This document shows positions 18,474 to 26,744 of a stretch of 64,000 nt of DNA, one piece after another. The DNA lies in contig NZ_LT629739.1 of the NCBI RefSeq assembly GCF_900105045.1, positions 434,001 through 498,000 on the forward strand, given 5' to 3'. How positions within the stretch are numbered: position 1 is the stretch's first letter; every line of letters starts with the position of its first letter. Below the pieces are notes generated by a model that saw nothing but the letters and a program-made list of their open reading frames with translations, did no database searches and was not told the DNA's origin. The position numbers and the translations under genes are program-made. Source of the stretch: Brevibacterium picturae (lineage in GTDB: Bacteria; Actinomycetota; Actinomycetes; Actinomycetales; Brevibacteriaceae).

Positions 18474-18959
18474 ATGACCGTCTCCACCGCTGACCTCTGG
18501 GACGAACGCGGACCAGAGCTTCACTCACTGGCCCTGAACTTCGGTGACTTCGGCGCGAAGGACTCGTTCTCAGGGCCGGCCCGGACCGTGCGCTGCTTCG
18601 AGGACAACGCTCTGGCGAAGTCGACACTGTCCCAGCCCGGCGACGGTGCTGTGCTCATCATCGACGGCGGTGGATCGATCGCGACCGCACTCATGGGCGA
18701 CATGATCGCCGAGCTCGCTGTGAGCAACGGCTGGGCCGGAGTCGTCATCAATGGAGCCGTCCGTGACCGAGCCGCACTGGCCTCCATCGGCCTGGGGATC
18801 AAAGCGCTGGCCAGCAACCCGCGCAAGAGCAGAAAGACCGGCGAGGGTGAACTCGATGTCACGATCGAGGTCGGCGGAGCCATGATCCAGCCCGGCGCCA
18901 TGGTGTTCGCAGATCCCGACGGAGTTGTGGTGGAGAAGCAGCCGCACGCTGAGAAGTAG
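18474..18959 (+). CDS. rraA-like: RraA family protein (ribonuclease E inhibitor / HMG-type aldolase fold)
   Basis: 161 residues, standard RraA length. Motifs are FSGPARTVRCFEDN, LIIDGGGSIATALMGDMIAE, the catalytic-type GVVINGAVRDRAAL (Arg-Asp of 4-hydroxy-4-methyl-2-oxoglutarate aldolases) and MVFADPDGVVV. The ATG at 18474 has GGAGGAAACC before it. Members either bind RNase E or act as HMG/oxaloacetate aldolases; in an actinobacterium the aldolase activity is a fair alternative to the RraA label. It lies 80 bp after the desulfhydrase-like gene and could share its transcript. Confidence 0.85.
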   Translation: MTVSTADLWDERGPELHSLALNFGDFGAKDSFSGPARTVRCFEDNALAKSTLSQPGDGAVLIIDGGGSIATALMGDMIAELAVSNGWAGVVINGAVRDRAALASIGLGIKALASNPRKSRKTGEGELDVTIEVGGAMIQPGAMVFADPDGVVVEKQPHAEK

Positions 18960-19016
18960 CCACACGCCTCCACACCGGGCGCTGCAGCCGATTCACTGTT
19001 TGACTACTTTCACAGT

Positions 19017-19400
19017 ATGATCCGGTTATGGCTACAGAACTTCAGGCACTTGCAGCATGGACATTCACATCGGAGTGCCCCCATTCCCGATGACCTCGGT
19101 CCGATCCTGGTGACAGGCGAGACTCCGATCTCCGCGTTCAGAACGATCCGCGACTCGGCGATCTTCACGAACAAGCGGTTGATCATTCGTGACGCCCAAG
19201 GACTGAGCGGCAAGAAGATCGAAATGTACTCGATCCCCTATTCGTCCATCAACATGTGGTCGAGCGAGAACAGCGGAAAGCTCGACTTCAACGCCGAGCT
19301 GGAGCTGTGGACTCGAGCCGGGCATCTGAAGATCAAGATCGGCAAGGGCCTCGATGTCCGCAAGCTCGACAACCTCATCGCCCAAGCCGTCATCGGCTGA
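19017..19400 (+). CDS. Bacterial PH-domain protein (YozO-like)
   Basis: 127 residues. The core ILVTGETPISAFRTIRDSAIFTNKRLIIRDAQGLSGKKIEMYSIPY then LELWTRAGHLKIKIGKG is the bacterial pleckstrin-homology domain of the Bacillus YozO type, whose function is not established. The first 25 residues (MIRLWLQNFRHLQ) look unrelated to the family, and the ribosome site is weak. A different frame (ATG at 19027) opens with MATELQALAAWTF, so the true N-terminus is uncertain and a small frame change in this stretch is possible. Confidence 0.75.
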   Translation: MIRLWLQNFRHLQHGHSHRSAPIPDDLGPILVTGETPISAFRTIRDSAIFTNKRLIIRDAQGLSGKKIEMYSIPYSSINMWSSENSGKLDFNAELELWTRAGHLKIKIGKGLDVRKLDNLIAQAVIG

Positions 19401-19427
19401 TTCGGCGCGACCGTCACCGATTCAGCC

Positions 19428-19934
19428 TCAGCGATGCACTGAGTCGAAGTCCTGATCTGCCGACTTCCACACCGTGTCCGCTTCGACGACCGAGCCGTTG
19501 CCGGTCACTTCTTCGACTGTCTCGATGCCGTAGATGTATGACCAGGTGCCGGCGTCTGTGGTCCCGGTGACCATGAGCACCTCATAGTCGAAAGCTGCAC
19601 TGCCGGCGGCCTGAACCGCGTCTGCAGTGGCCTTCTTATCGGTGTTCGGCTGCCCTTGTGAGGGGAATTCGACGTGCAGCCGATCAACGTCGGTTTCATG
19701 ATTGAAGTCCGGGTTGCTCTCGGACTCACGGTGCACATGAACTGCGTCGATGCTGTCGATGAGGAAGTCACCGAGTTCGTCGGTGCTGTCGAAGTCGCCG
19801 CCGGGAATTTCGGCGCTCTGCCCAGGTTCGATGTCGGCTTCTTCGGCATCGCCGGGACTGCAGCCGCCGAGTGTGAGGGCTGCTGCCACGACCAGGGCAG
19901 AGACAAACTGGGGAACTGACTTCATGGGCTCCAC
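19428..19934 (-). CDS. Small secreted lipoprotein of unknown function
   Basis: About 165-168 residues with a lipoprotein signal: KSVPQFVSALVVAAALTLGGC, the cysteine in LGGC being the lipidation site. Start 19934 or 19925 (second Met) cannot be separated. The mature part is acidic with no recognisable domain; YEVLMVTGTTDAGTWSYIYGIETV suggests a small beta-sandwich. It is convergent with the PH-domain gene and divergent from the small gene at 20040. Confidence 0.72.
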   Translation of the reverse strand: MEPMKSVPQFVSALVVAAALTLGGCSPGDAEEADIEPGQSAEIPGGDFDSTDELGDFLIDSIDAVHVHRESESNPDFNHETDVDRLHVEFPSQGQPNTDKKATADAVQAAGSAAFDYEVLMVTGTTDAGTWSYIYGIETVEEVTGNGSVVEADTVWKSADQDFDSVHR

Positions 19935-19995
19935 CCTATCGATTTTGAAACCACCGCGTTGACAGAATCCATGAAGCTTTCACACCCGCCGGAGG

Positions 19996-20001
19996 TATAA
20001 T
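19996..20001 (+). promoter_or_regulatory. Perfect TATAAT -10 element before the small gene at 20040
   Basis: GGTATAAT ends 38 bp before the ATG at 20040. TATAAT is rare in this GC-rich region. No good -35 lies 17 bp upstream; a TTGACA at 19959 is too far away (31 bp). Confidence 0.45.
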
Positions 20002-20039
20002 ACGGGCATCGAATCTGCGATGAAGTGGGGCGAATCATC

Positions 20040-20270
20040 ATGACCGCAGAAGTGAAGAGATCACACAATTCCACCAATCGAATCAGCCGTCTGGCCAGAC
20101 GATTCACAAGTGTGAACATCGGCCAGGGACAGAAGGTCGGATACACCGAAGACAGCTCGGAAGCGCGTCTGCAGTCCACTGCCACGCACGAAGGGATCAA
20201 GCTCTATCGCAATCCCGATGGCTCACACGAAGCCATCGATGAATCACAGGCAGGAGACATGTTCGACTGA
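20040..20270 (+). CDS. Small protein with C-terminal LYRNPDGSHEAIDES motif (76 aa)
   Basis: 76 residues. A basic N-terminal half (SRLARRFTSVNIGQGQKVG) is followed by EGIKLYRNPDGSHEAIDESQ, which matches the C-terminal block of the protein at 13709 at about 15 of 20 positions while the N-termini differ. The shared block is therefore a conserved module. No known family comes to mind. A TATAAT element lies upstream, consistent with its own strong promoter. Confidence 0.7.
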   Translation: MTAEVKRSHNSTNRISRLARRFTSVNIGQGQKVGYTEDSSEARLQSTATHEGIKLYRNPDGSHEAIDESQAGDMFD

Positions 20271-20314
20271 CGGGCACGGCCCCAGACCTCGACCGCACCG
20301 TACTCACTGTCGGA

Positions 20315-21904
20315 TCAGACGAACACCTCGATGAGTCGCGGCCCGGAGTCAGCCATGCCTGCACGGAAATCACGATCGAGCTCTTCGATCGTCTCGACTC
20401 GTGTTGCCGGCACACCCATGCCCTGTGACAGCGACACCCAGTCGATGGCGGGGTCGCCGATATCGAGAAGGGATTCGGCCTTCGGCCCGAAGTCGGGGAC
20501 GCCGACATTGGACATCTCATTGCGCAGAATCTGATATTTCCGGTTGGCGAAGATGAGAACAACGATGTCGAGCTGCTCGCGGGCGCAGGTCCACAGCGAC
20601 TGCGGGTTGTACATTCCCGAACCGTCGGATTCTAAGACGATGACCTTCCGCTCGGGGCTCGAGATCGCAGCCCCGGCCCCGACGGGGAGTGCCCAGCCGA
20701 TGGATCCGCCGGTGCCGCCGAGGTAGTCGTGGGATTGCGACCCTGCCGTCTGGGCGTAGAAATCCCGGCCGGTGGTGATGGACTCGTCGACGACGATCGC
20801 GTTTTCGGGGATGGCTCCGGAGAGCCAAGCGGCGAGCTTCGCCGCTGTGATCGTGCCGCTCGGGACGGGTGCGGGCGCCAGCTGCGCCCGCAGGGACGGT
20901 TGGGCAGGTGAACTGCCGGCCGCCTCGGCGACTGAACTGCGGTTCTTACTTGACCCGACCGCCTCGCTGAGGGCCTCGAGCGCCTGCTGCGAGTCGGCGC
21001 CGATGGGACTGAGCGTGAAGAACGTGGTGCCCGGTGCGGTGAGCACGCTCGGCTTATCGGGGTAGGCGAAGAAGGCGACGGGCGGTTTGGCGTCGACGAA
21101 GATGAGGGCGTCGAAGTTCTTCAGCAGCTCGACAGACGGTTCCACCGGGTACGGGATCTTCGTCACCGCGGGCCGGCCGGCACCGCGTTCGGTCCGCGGC
21201 GCGAAGGTCTCGGCGAGCAGTGTCGCACCGGTCGCCTCGGCTATTCGAGCTGCTGCCTCGAGCTGTGACGAACGCAGTGCACGTCCGCCGAGGAGGATGG
21301 CAGTCCGCGGACCGGCCTCCCGCAGGCGTGCGGCCGCTGCGTCGACCTCGGCCGGGCTGATCGAGGCCGGGGTGGGTGCGACTGCATTCGGGGGCAGTGT
21401 GTACCCCTCAGCGGTGTTCCACGCGGTATCGGCGGGGAGGATGAGCGAACTGATCTGTCCCGGAAGGCTGTAGCCGATGGCATCAGCTGCGTCCTTGGCG
21501 ATCGAGTTCGCCGATGGTGAGGTGCGCACCCAGTTGCTGAACGGTCGCAGAGCGCCTTCGATGTCAGAGGTCAGCGGTGCGTCGAGGCCCCGGTGGTAGC
21601 CGGCATGATCGCCGATGATGTTGACCATCGAGGCCCGGGCTCGCAGCGCATTGTGCAGGCTGGAGAGACCATTGGCCGCACCGGGACCCAGGTGCAGCAG
21701 CGTGGCAGCCGGTTTGTCGAGCATTCGGGAGTAGCCGTCGGCGGCTCCGGTGACGACTCCTTCGAAGAGGCCGAGGACTCCTCGCACGTGGGGCTGTCGG
21801 TCGAGGGCTGCGACGAAGTGCATCTCCGAGGTGCCGGGGTTGGCGAAGCAGACCTCGATCCCGTTGTGGCCCAGCGTCTCCAGCAGGCTCTCTGCACCGT
21901 TCAT
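20315..21904 (-). CDS. Thiamine-diphosphate-dependent enzyme, acetolactate synthase large-subunit-like
   Basis: 529 residues with the three-domain ThDP decarboxylase layout. The N-terminal catalytic Glu lies in VCFANPGTSEMHFVAALD, the central domain has VILLGGRALRSSQLEAAARIAEATG-type sequence and the C-terminal ThDP/Mg motif is LESDGSGMYNPQSLWTCARE. ATG 21904 (MNGAESLLETLG) is the family N-terminus and has AAGGAG 8 bp before it; upstream ATGs at 21931 and 21946 are possible. There is no small regulatory subunit nearby, so it is more likely a benzoylformate-decarboxylase-like or other 2-oxoacid decarboxylase than a biosynthetic AHAS. It is divergent from the VOC protein. Confidence 0.85.
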   Translation of the reverse strand: MNGAESLLETLGHNGIEVCFANPGTSEMHFVAALDRQPHVRGVLGLFEGVVTGAADGYSRMLDKPAATLLHLGPGAANGLSSLHNALRARASMVNIIGDHAGYHRGLDAPLTSDIEGALRPFSNWVRTSPSANSIAKDAADAIGYSLPGQISSLILPADTAWNTAEGYTLPPNAVAPTPASISPAEVDAAAARLREAGPRTAILLGGRALRSSQLEAAARIAEATGATLLAETFAPRTERGAGRPAVTKIPYPVEPSVELLKNFDALIFVDAKPPVAFFAYPDKPSVLTAPGTTFFTLSPIGADSQQALEALSEAVGSSKNRSSVAEAAGSSPAQPSLRAQLAPAPVPSGTITAAKLAAWLSGAIPENAIVVDESITTGRDFYAQTAGSQSHDYLGGTGGSIGWALPVGAGAAISSPERKVIVLESDGSGMYNPQSLWTCAREQLDIVVLIFANRKYQILRNEMSNVGVPDFGPKAESLLDIGDPAIDWVSLSQGMGVPATRVETIEELDRDFRAGMADSGPRLIEVFV

Positions 21905-22069
21905 GCCTTCATCTCCTTCGAAGTCGGTCATGGAGGTATCCCCCATGGTCAGCAGTTGCCTCTGTCGTATCACACCAAGAAGTTCTGGTGCTGGAGTGTC
22001 TGAATCGGATCTCCTGAAGCACGGCATGGGAATAATCGCCTTGCCATGTCGGTTGACTGAGTGTAGAGT

Positions 22070-22091
22070 ACTAGTTGAAGGTTCAACTAGT
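22070..22091. promoter_or_regulatory. Perfect palindromic operator before the VOC gene
   Basis: Ten-base arms ACTAGTTGAA and TTCAACTAGT are separated by GG, 36 bp before the VOC start. The size and TTCAAC core resemble MarR-family operators. No MarR gene lies nearby in the window, so the repressor would be encoded elsewhere. Confidence 0.72.
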
Positions 22092-22127
22092 AACATCATT
22101 CGGACCACTCTTCGTTAGGACGCTGAC

Positions 22128-23081
22128 ATGACCGCCACCGACAACGCCTCCGCTTCCACCCAGCAGCGTTCCGCTGTCAACGACACGACCCTCAACGTCG
22201 ATACAGGCATGGATGCTGTCACCCTGCGAGTCGGCGACCTCGAGAACATGTCAACGTACTACGCGAACGCCCTGGCCATGGAGCCCATCGAAGAGGTCTC
22301 GCGCGGCAACGGGGTCCATCGCGTGCTCGGCCGCGGCACCACCCCGATGGTCAAGCTCGTCTCGACCCCGGACCTGCCCGGAGTCGATCCCCGTCAGGCG
22401 GGGCTGTTCCACACCGCTTTCCTGTACAAGGATCAGGCCTCGCTGGCGGCGACTGTCGCCCATGCCGCGCAGAACACGAACTCACGCTTCGTCGGCTCGA
22501 GCGACCACCTCGTCAGCGAAGCCTTCTACTTCACCGACCCCGAGGGCAATGGCATCGAGCTCTACGTCGACCGGGACCGCTCGCAGTGGCAGCACACCAC
22601 GGACGGTGAGGTGCGCATGGACACGATCTACCTCGACCCCAACGCCTTCCTGGCCGAGCACCTCGACGATCAGATCATTGCTAACACCTCGGCGCAGCCC
22701 GGCAAGGTCGGACACGTCCACCTGCAGGTCGGCGATGTGCCCACGGCACGTTCCTTCTACGTCGACGCACTCGGCTTCGAACCGACCTTCGCCTCGATGC
22801 CCGGCGTGCTCTTCGCCTCGGCCGGCGGCTACCACCACCACGTGGCGATGAACACCTGGAACAGCCAGGGTGCAGGCCCACGCGCAGCCAGCCTCGGCCT
22901 CGGCGACGTTGCGATCACCGTCCCCGGACGCGAAGATCTCGATGCCCTCGTGGCCCGTCTGAGCGCACGCAGCATGCAGTTCGCTGACGATGGCCGTTCG
23001 GTGCGTCTCTCCGACCCCTGGGGCACCCAAGTCACCGTGGCCGCCGGCGCCAGCTCCGTCGACGAGGCACTGGCGCGGTAA
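22128..23081 (+). CDS. Two-domain VOC (glyoxalase/extradiol dioxygenase-type) protein, CatE-like
   Basis: 317 residues with two VOC modules, about 28-140 (LRVGDLENMSTYYANALAME through FYFTDPEGNGIELYVDR) and 180-300 (GHVHLQVGDVPTARSFYVDALGF through GGYHHHVAMNTW). Metal-ligand candidates are His in LFHTAFL and GHVHLQV and Glu in IELYVDR, as in catechol 2,3-dioxygenase-like CatE proteins. In related bacteria such genes respond to quinones or electrophiles through MarR-type repressors, which fits the operator at 22070. The 3' end overlaps the convergent P-ATPase gene by 50 bp. Confidence 0.85.
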   Translation: MTATDNASASTQQRSAVNDTTLNVDTGMDAVTLRVGDLENMSTYYANALAMEPIEEVSRGNGVHRVLGRGTTPMVKLVSTPDLPGVDPRQAGLFHTAFLYKDQASLAATVAHAAQNTNSRFVGSSDHLVSEAFYFTDPEGNGIELYVDRDRSQWQHTTDGEVRMDTIYLDPNAFLAEHLDDQIIANTSAQPGKVGHVHLQVGDVPTARSFYVDALGFEPTFASMPGVLFASAGGYHHHVAMNTWNSQGAGPRAASLGLGDVAITVPGREDLDALVARLSARSMQFADDGRSVRLSDPWGTQVTVAAGASSVDEALAR

Positions 23082-25275
23082 CTGTCCGGCTCGAGGCAGT
23101 AGCCGACACTTCGGGCCGCAGATCCAGCCGACGCAGCAGCTGCGCATTGAGCGCGACCACGATTGTCGAGATCGACATCAGGATCGCTCCCACGCTCATC
23201 GGCAGGACGAACCCGATGGGTGCCAAGACACCGGCGGCGAGCGGAACCGAGATGAGGTTGTAGCCGGCGGCCCACCACAGGTTCTGCTTCATCTTCCTGA
23301 ACGTGGCCCGTGAGAGCTCGATGACCGAGAGCACGGACCGCGGATCATCAGAGGCCAGGATCACACCGGCCGATCCGATGGCCACGTCAGTGCCGGCACC
23401 GATCGCGATTCCGACGTCGGCTGCTGCCAAGGCGGGTGCATCGTTGACGCCGTCGCCGACCATGGCCACCTTGCGGCCCCCACCCTGCAGCTCGGCCACC
23501 TTCGCGGCCTTGTCAGCGGGGTGGACCCCGGCGAAGACTCGGTCGATGCCCAGTTCCGTGGCCACGGTTTGAGCCACCGCCTCGGCGTCACCGGTGATCA
23601 TGACGACTTGTGCCCCGCGCGCGTGCAGAGCGTCGACGGCCTCGCGGGATTCCGGGCGGATCTCATCGGCCAACTTCAGCGCCCCGATGACGTCGCCGTC
23701 GGAGAGGACGTGGAGGATGATGGCGCCCTCCCCACGCCACTGCTCAGCGATCGGGGCCTCACTGACTCCGTGCTCACTGAGCAGATACGGCCCGCCCACG
23801 GCCACCTCGGCGCCGTTGACCTCGGCTGTGACGCCGACTGCCGGCGAGGACGAGAAGTTCGTCGCCGTGGGGATCTCGAGACCACGCTCCTCTGCGGCGC
23901 GGACGATGGCGCGGGCCAGCGGATGCTCGCTGTCCGCCTCGGCAGCTGCGGCGAGCGCGAGGATTTCGTCGTCCTTGTTGCTCGTCTCGCTGTTTGTGTC
24001 GACCGTTTCGACGGCGGTGACGGTCGGTTCGCCCTTGGTCAGGGTGCCGGTCTTGTCGAAGAGCACCGCATCGACAGTGCGCATCGTCTCGAGCGCCAGC
24101 CGGTCCTTGATGAGGACACCGGCGCGGGCCGCGCGTTCGGTCGCGATGGACACGACGAGCGGGATGGCCAGGCCCAGGGCGTGCGGGCAGGCGATGACGA
24201 GGACGGTGATCGTGCGGACGACGGCCGAGTCCGGCAGGCCCACCAGGGACCACACGAGCGCGGTGATGACGGCCGAGCCGAGGGCGAACCAGAACAGCCA
24301 GGCCGAGGCCTTATCGGCGATCCGCTGGGCGCGTGAGGTCGAGTTCTGCGCATCGGCGACGAGTTTCTGGATGCCTGCCAGAGCGGTGTCGTCGCCGATG
24401 GCAGTGATCTCGAGGCGCAGCCCGGAGTCGGTGGCGACGGTGCCGGCCACGACGGTGTCGCCGGTCGAGCGGCGAACAGTGGTCGATTCTCCCGTGACCA
24501 TGGATTCGTCCATGCTGGCCGATCCGTCGATGACCCGACCGTCGGCGGGGACGGCTGCGCCGGGGCGAACGACGACGGTGTCGCCGAGTTCGAGCTCGGC
24601 CGGGTCGACCATCACAGTCTCTCCGTCGACGATCGTCTCCGCCTCGTCGGGCAGCAGAGCCGCCAGGCTGTCCAACGCCGAGGAAGTCTGTGCCAGCGAC
24701 CGCATCTCGAGCCAGTGCCCGGCGAGCATGATAACTACGAGGAGTGCCAGCTCCCACCAGAAGTCGAGCTCGGCGTCGAGAACGCCGAGTGAGGACCCCC
24801 AGGAAGAGAGGAAGGCGACGGTGATGGCCAGGGCGATGAGGAGCATCATGCCCGGGTTGCGGTCCTTCAACTCGCTCAGACCGCCGGTCAGGAACGGCTT
24901 GCCGCCCCAGAAGTACATGACCGTACCGAGTATCGGCGAAAGCCACCGCAGCCAGCCGAGGATGCCAGCCTCCGGAACCTCGTAGCCGACGAGGTGGCCG
25001 AACATCGGGCTGAAGGCGATGACTGGGATCGCGAAGATGAGCATGACCCAGAAGAGGCGTCGGAACTGAGCGACATGGTCGCCATGGCCCGAGTGACCTG
25101 CGTGGCCGGAGTGGTCGCCGTGGGTCGCGTGGCCTCCGTGCTCCTCGTGCGCCTCGTGATTGAGATGAGCGTCGTGATTGAGATGAGCGTCGTGATTGAG
25201 ATGAGCGTCGTGACTCATTCGCTCGTCCACTCCCGAGTGACCGGAGTGATTCTCGTGTTCATGCGGTGTTCCCAT
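23032..25275 (-). CDS. copB-like: Copper-type heavy-metal P1B-ATPase (CopB-like, CPH motif)
   Basis: 747 residues. The first 65 residues are histidine-rich with three AHLNHD repeats and replace the usual HMA domain. Then come eight membrane helices, the actuator loop (DESMVTGEST), the intramembrane ACPHALGLAIPL motif (about residue 362), the phosphorylation site DKTGTLTKGE (Asp about 404) and GDGVNDAPALAAADVGIAIG (about 604). CPH rather than CPC marks the CopB branch, which exports Cu(II)/Cu(I) or silver. Start 25275 is 10 bp from a CsoR-like box, so the transcript has a very short leader; another possible start is not obvious. The C-terminal 30 residues are arginine-rich and overlap the VOC gene. 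Confidence 0.92.
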   Translation of the reverse strand: MGTPHEHENHSGHSGVDERMSHDAHLNHDAHLNHDAHLNHEAHEEHGGHATHGDHSGHAGHSGHGDHVAQFRRLFWVMLIFAIPVIAFSPMFGHLVGYEVPEAGILGWLRWLSPILGTVMYFWGGKPFLTGGLSELKDRNPGMMLLIALAITVAFLSSWGSSLGVLDAELDFWWELALLVVIMLAGHWLEMRSLAQTSSALDSLAALLPDEAETIVDGETVMVDPAELELGDTVVVRPGAAVPADGRVIDGSASMDESMVTGESTTVRRSTGDTVVAGTVATDSGLRLEITAIGDDTALAGIQKLVADAQNSTSRAQRIADKASAWLFWFALGSAVITALVWSLVGLPDSAVVRTITVLVIACPHALGLAIPLVVSIATERAARAGVLIKDRLALETMRTVDAVLFDKTGTLTKGEPTVTAVETVDTNSETSNKDDEILALAAAAEADSEHPLARAIVRAAEERGLEIPTATNFSSSPAVGVTAEVNGAEVAVGGPYLLSEHGVSEAPIAEQWRGEGAIILHVLSDGDVIGALKLADEIRPESREAVDALHARGAQVVMITGDAEAVAQTVATELGIDRVFAGVHPADKAAKVAELQGGGRKVAMVGDGVNDAPALAAADVGIAIGAGTDVAIGSAGVILASDDPRSVLSVIELSRATFRKMKQNLWWAAGYNLISVPLAAGVLAPIGFVLPMSVGAILMSISTIVVALNAQLLRRLDLRPEVSATASSRTVTAPVPRRRSWRRRPR
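25156..25209 (-). repeat. Three tandem 18-bp repeats encoding His-rich hexapeptides
   Basis: Unit GTGATTGAGATGAGCGTC occurs three times without change (plus-strand view), then decays. It encodes AHLNHD repeats at the N-terminus of the P-ATPase. Perfect identity suggests recent expansion. Confidence 0.9.
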
Positions 25276-25285
25276 ACCGTCACCG

Positions 25286-25304
25286 TATACCCCGCAAGGG
25301 TATA
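25286..25304. promoter_or_regulatory. CsoR-like copper operator
   Basis: Arms TATACCC and GGGTATA around CGCAA, directly before the P-ATPase start. CsoR repressors bind GC-rich sites of the form TACCC-N-GGGTA. No csoR gene lies in the window. Confidence 0.7.
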
Positions 25305-25414
25305 TAACAACGGGCTTCGACCTAGCTCTGCAGTCCAACACGACGCGGAGATCCGGAGGGCGGTGCGACAGCCCGCTGTCCAGCGACTACCGCAATTGCG
25401 GGCGGTCACGGCCA

Positions 25415-25472
25415 ACGGTCGGTAAATGGTGGTCGAAGAACGAGCTTGGGTCGACCACCGGTTACCGACCGT
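25415..25472. repeat. 58-bp palindromic element, copy 1 (left of nuclease gene)
   Basis: Arms of 22 nt (25415-25436 and 25451-25472; 20 of 22 pair) with core TGGTGGTCGA/TCGACCACC enclose a 14-nt loop AGAACGAGCTTGGG. Copy 2 at 26745 has matching arms but the loop reverse-complemented. It lies between two divergent genes, so it is not simply a terminator. Confidence 0.85.
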
Positions 25473-25798
25473 AGGCGGATCAACGAGCGGCGGGAGGCGG
25501 ATCAACGGGGCGCGAATATTGATTCACCGGCGGGGCCCATCAGCCACTTGCGATCGTTTCGCTGTGTAAAGGCTCGGTCACTGTGGGCTCAGTCCTCGCC
25601 GGTCAGCGCCGATGACGAGTCTGCCGCAGTCTGAAATCCCACAGTGCTCGACGGTGACCAGGACGTATATCCATGCAAACTCGACTCCCCTATCGCAATC
25701 GCACTTCGACACATTTCAGGTGTGGATGACGGTGGACTATCCACAGGGCACCACTGGCTCCTGGACGCACTGGGCCCGCAGGCCCAATGTGGTCGGGT
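25473..25798. other. Leader region of the nuclease gene with inverted DnaA-box-like sites
   Basis: 326 bp with no gene I can support. TGTGGATGA (25721-25729) and CTATCCACA (25737-25745) are each one base from the DnaA box TTATCCACA or its complement and face each other, so TGTGGAT and ATCCACA form perfect 7-bp arms. GGCGGATCAACG occurs twice near the left end (25474 and about 25496). Confidence 0.5.
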
Positions 25799-26731
25799 AT
25801 GACGCATTGGCATTCTCAGCCCATCATCTTCCAGAACGCGCCGAGACCGTTCACCCGGAGCGATCTTGGGTCCAGACGCATCACTGCCCACGCACTCAAG
25901 ACGAACTCCCGGTATGTGCGGGTCTTCACCAACGTCTGGATCGACCGAGACGATGACTCGGCGATGCCCACACCCTTATGGGCGGGAACCACTTGGTTGC
26001 GCGAGGCCACCAGATTGAGCGGATTTCGACTGTTGCGTTCGGACGTCGTCGGCACACTGTGGACGGCAGCTCGCCTCTACGGCCTGCCCGTTCCGAATCG
26101 GATCCGAGACTATGCGCTCCATATCGCTGGAGACGCCACATGCATCAGGATCAGCCGGCCCGGGGTGGTCCTTCATCGTCACCAGCGTCTGAACTACTAC
26201 GACTTCTTCGATCTTCCGCTTCTCGCCGTACCCCATCTGCTGATCGAAGTCGCACCGTTCCTCGACATTTCTGAGCTCGTGCAGATCGGAGATGCTGCAG
26301 TCTCCACGCGCTTCAGCGGCCCGAGAACATCTGTCGAACAGCTTCGGGCCGAGCTGCTCTCGCGCAAGCAGGTGCGGAACCGGAGACTGCTCGAACACGC
26401 GATTTCACTCATCCGACCTGCAGTCGACTCACCCCGAGAGACATGGCTGCGACTGTGGATCATCAATCACGGATTTCCTGAGCCTCAAGTTCACCCGGAG
26501 GTCCACTCTCGCATCAAGAACATCGCCCTCCGCCCAGACCTCGGCTACCCCGACATCAAGCTGGCCATCGAGTACGAAGGCGACCACCACCGCACTTCAC
26601 CGGAACAATTCGCCAAGGACATCGAACGACGACAACTCATGGAGGCAGAAGGATGGACGATTCTGCGAGTGTCGAAACGCACCGACATGGCCGCTTTCGG
26701 CAATCTCCTCAGCCAACACCTGAGCAGGTAG
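25799..26731 (+). CDS. DUF559-type PD-(D/E)XK nuclease-domain protein
   Basis: 310 residues. An AbiEi-like N-terminal segment (RPFTRSDLGSRRITAHAL, then YVRVFTNVWI) is followed by a middle region and a C-terminal restriction-endonuclease-like fold: RPDLGYPDIKLAIEYEGDHHR supplies the Asp and E-x-E catalytic-type residues, then FAKDIERRQLMEAEGWTILRV. This is the architecture of actinobacterial DUF559 (very-short-patch-repair-like) proteins of unknown role. Start at 25799 rather than the Met at 25787 is a guess. The gene is bracketed by palindromes at 25415 and 26745, the latter only 13 bp after the stop. No partner gene is fused or adjacent. Confidence 0.8.
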   Translation: MTHWHSQPIIFQNAPRPFTRSDLGSRRITAHALKTNSRYVRVFTNVWIDRDDDSAMPTPLWAGTTWLREATRLSGFRLLRSDVVGTLWTAARLYGLPVPNRIRDYALHIAGDATCIRISRPGVVLHRHQRLNYYDFFDLPLLAVPHLLIEVAPFLDISELVQIGDAAVSTRFSGPRTSVEQLRAELLSRKQVRNRRLLEHAISLIRPAVDSPRETWLRLWIINHGFPEPQVHPEVHSRIKNIALRPDLGYPDIKLAIEYEGDHHRTSPEQFAKDIERRQLMEAEGWTILRVSKRTDMAAFGNLLSQHLSR

Positions 26732-26744
26732 CGCCAAGGAGCCA

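Noticed and set aside
19959..20001. TTGACA (19959) with TATAAT (19996) as one sigma-70 promoter
   Set aside because: The spacing is 31 bp, far from 17; only the -10 is kept as a feature.
23032..23081. The 50-bp overlap of the VOC and P-ATPase genes as a sign of a frameshift
   Set aside because: Tail-to-tail overlaps of this size occur, and both proteins are full length; the P-ATPase tail may simply be extended.
25156..25209. Possible CRISPR-like short repeat
   Set aside because: The three 18-bp units are in tandem without spacers and are in frame in the P-ATPase gene.
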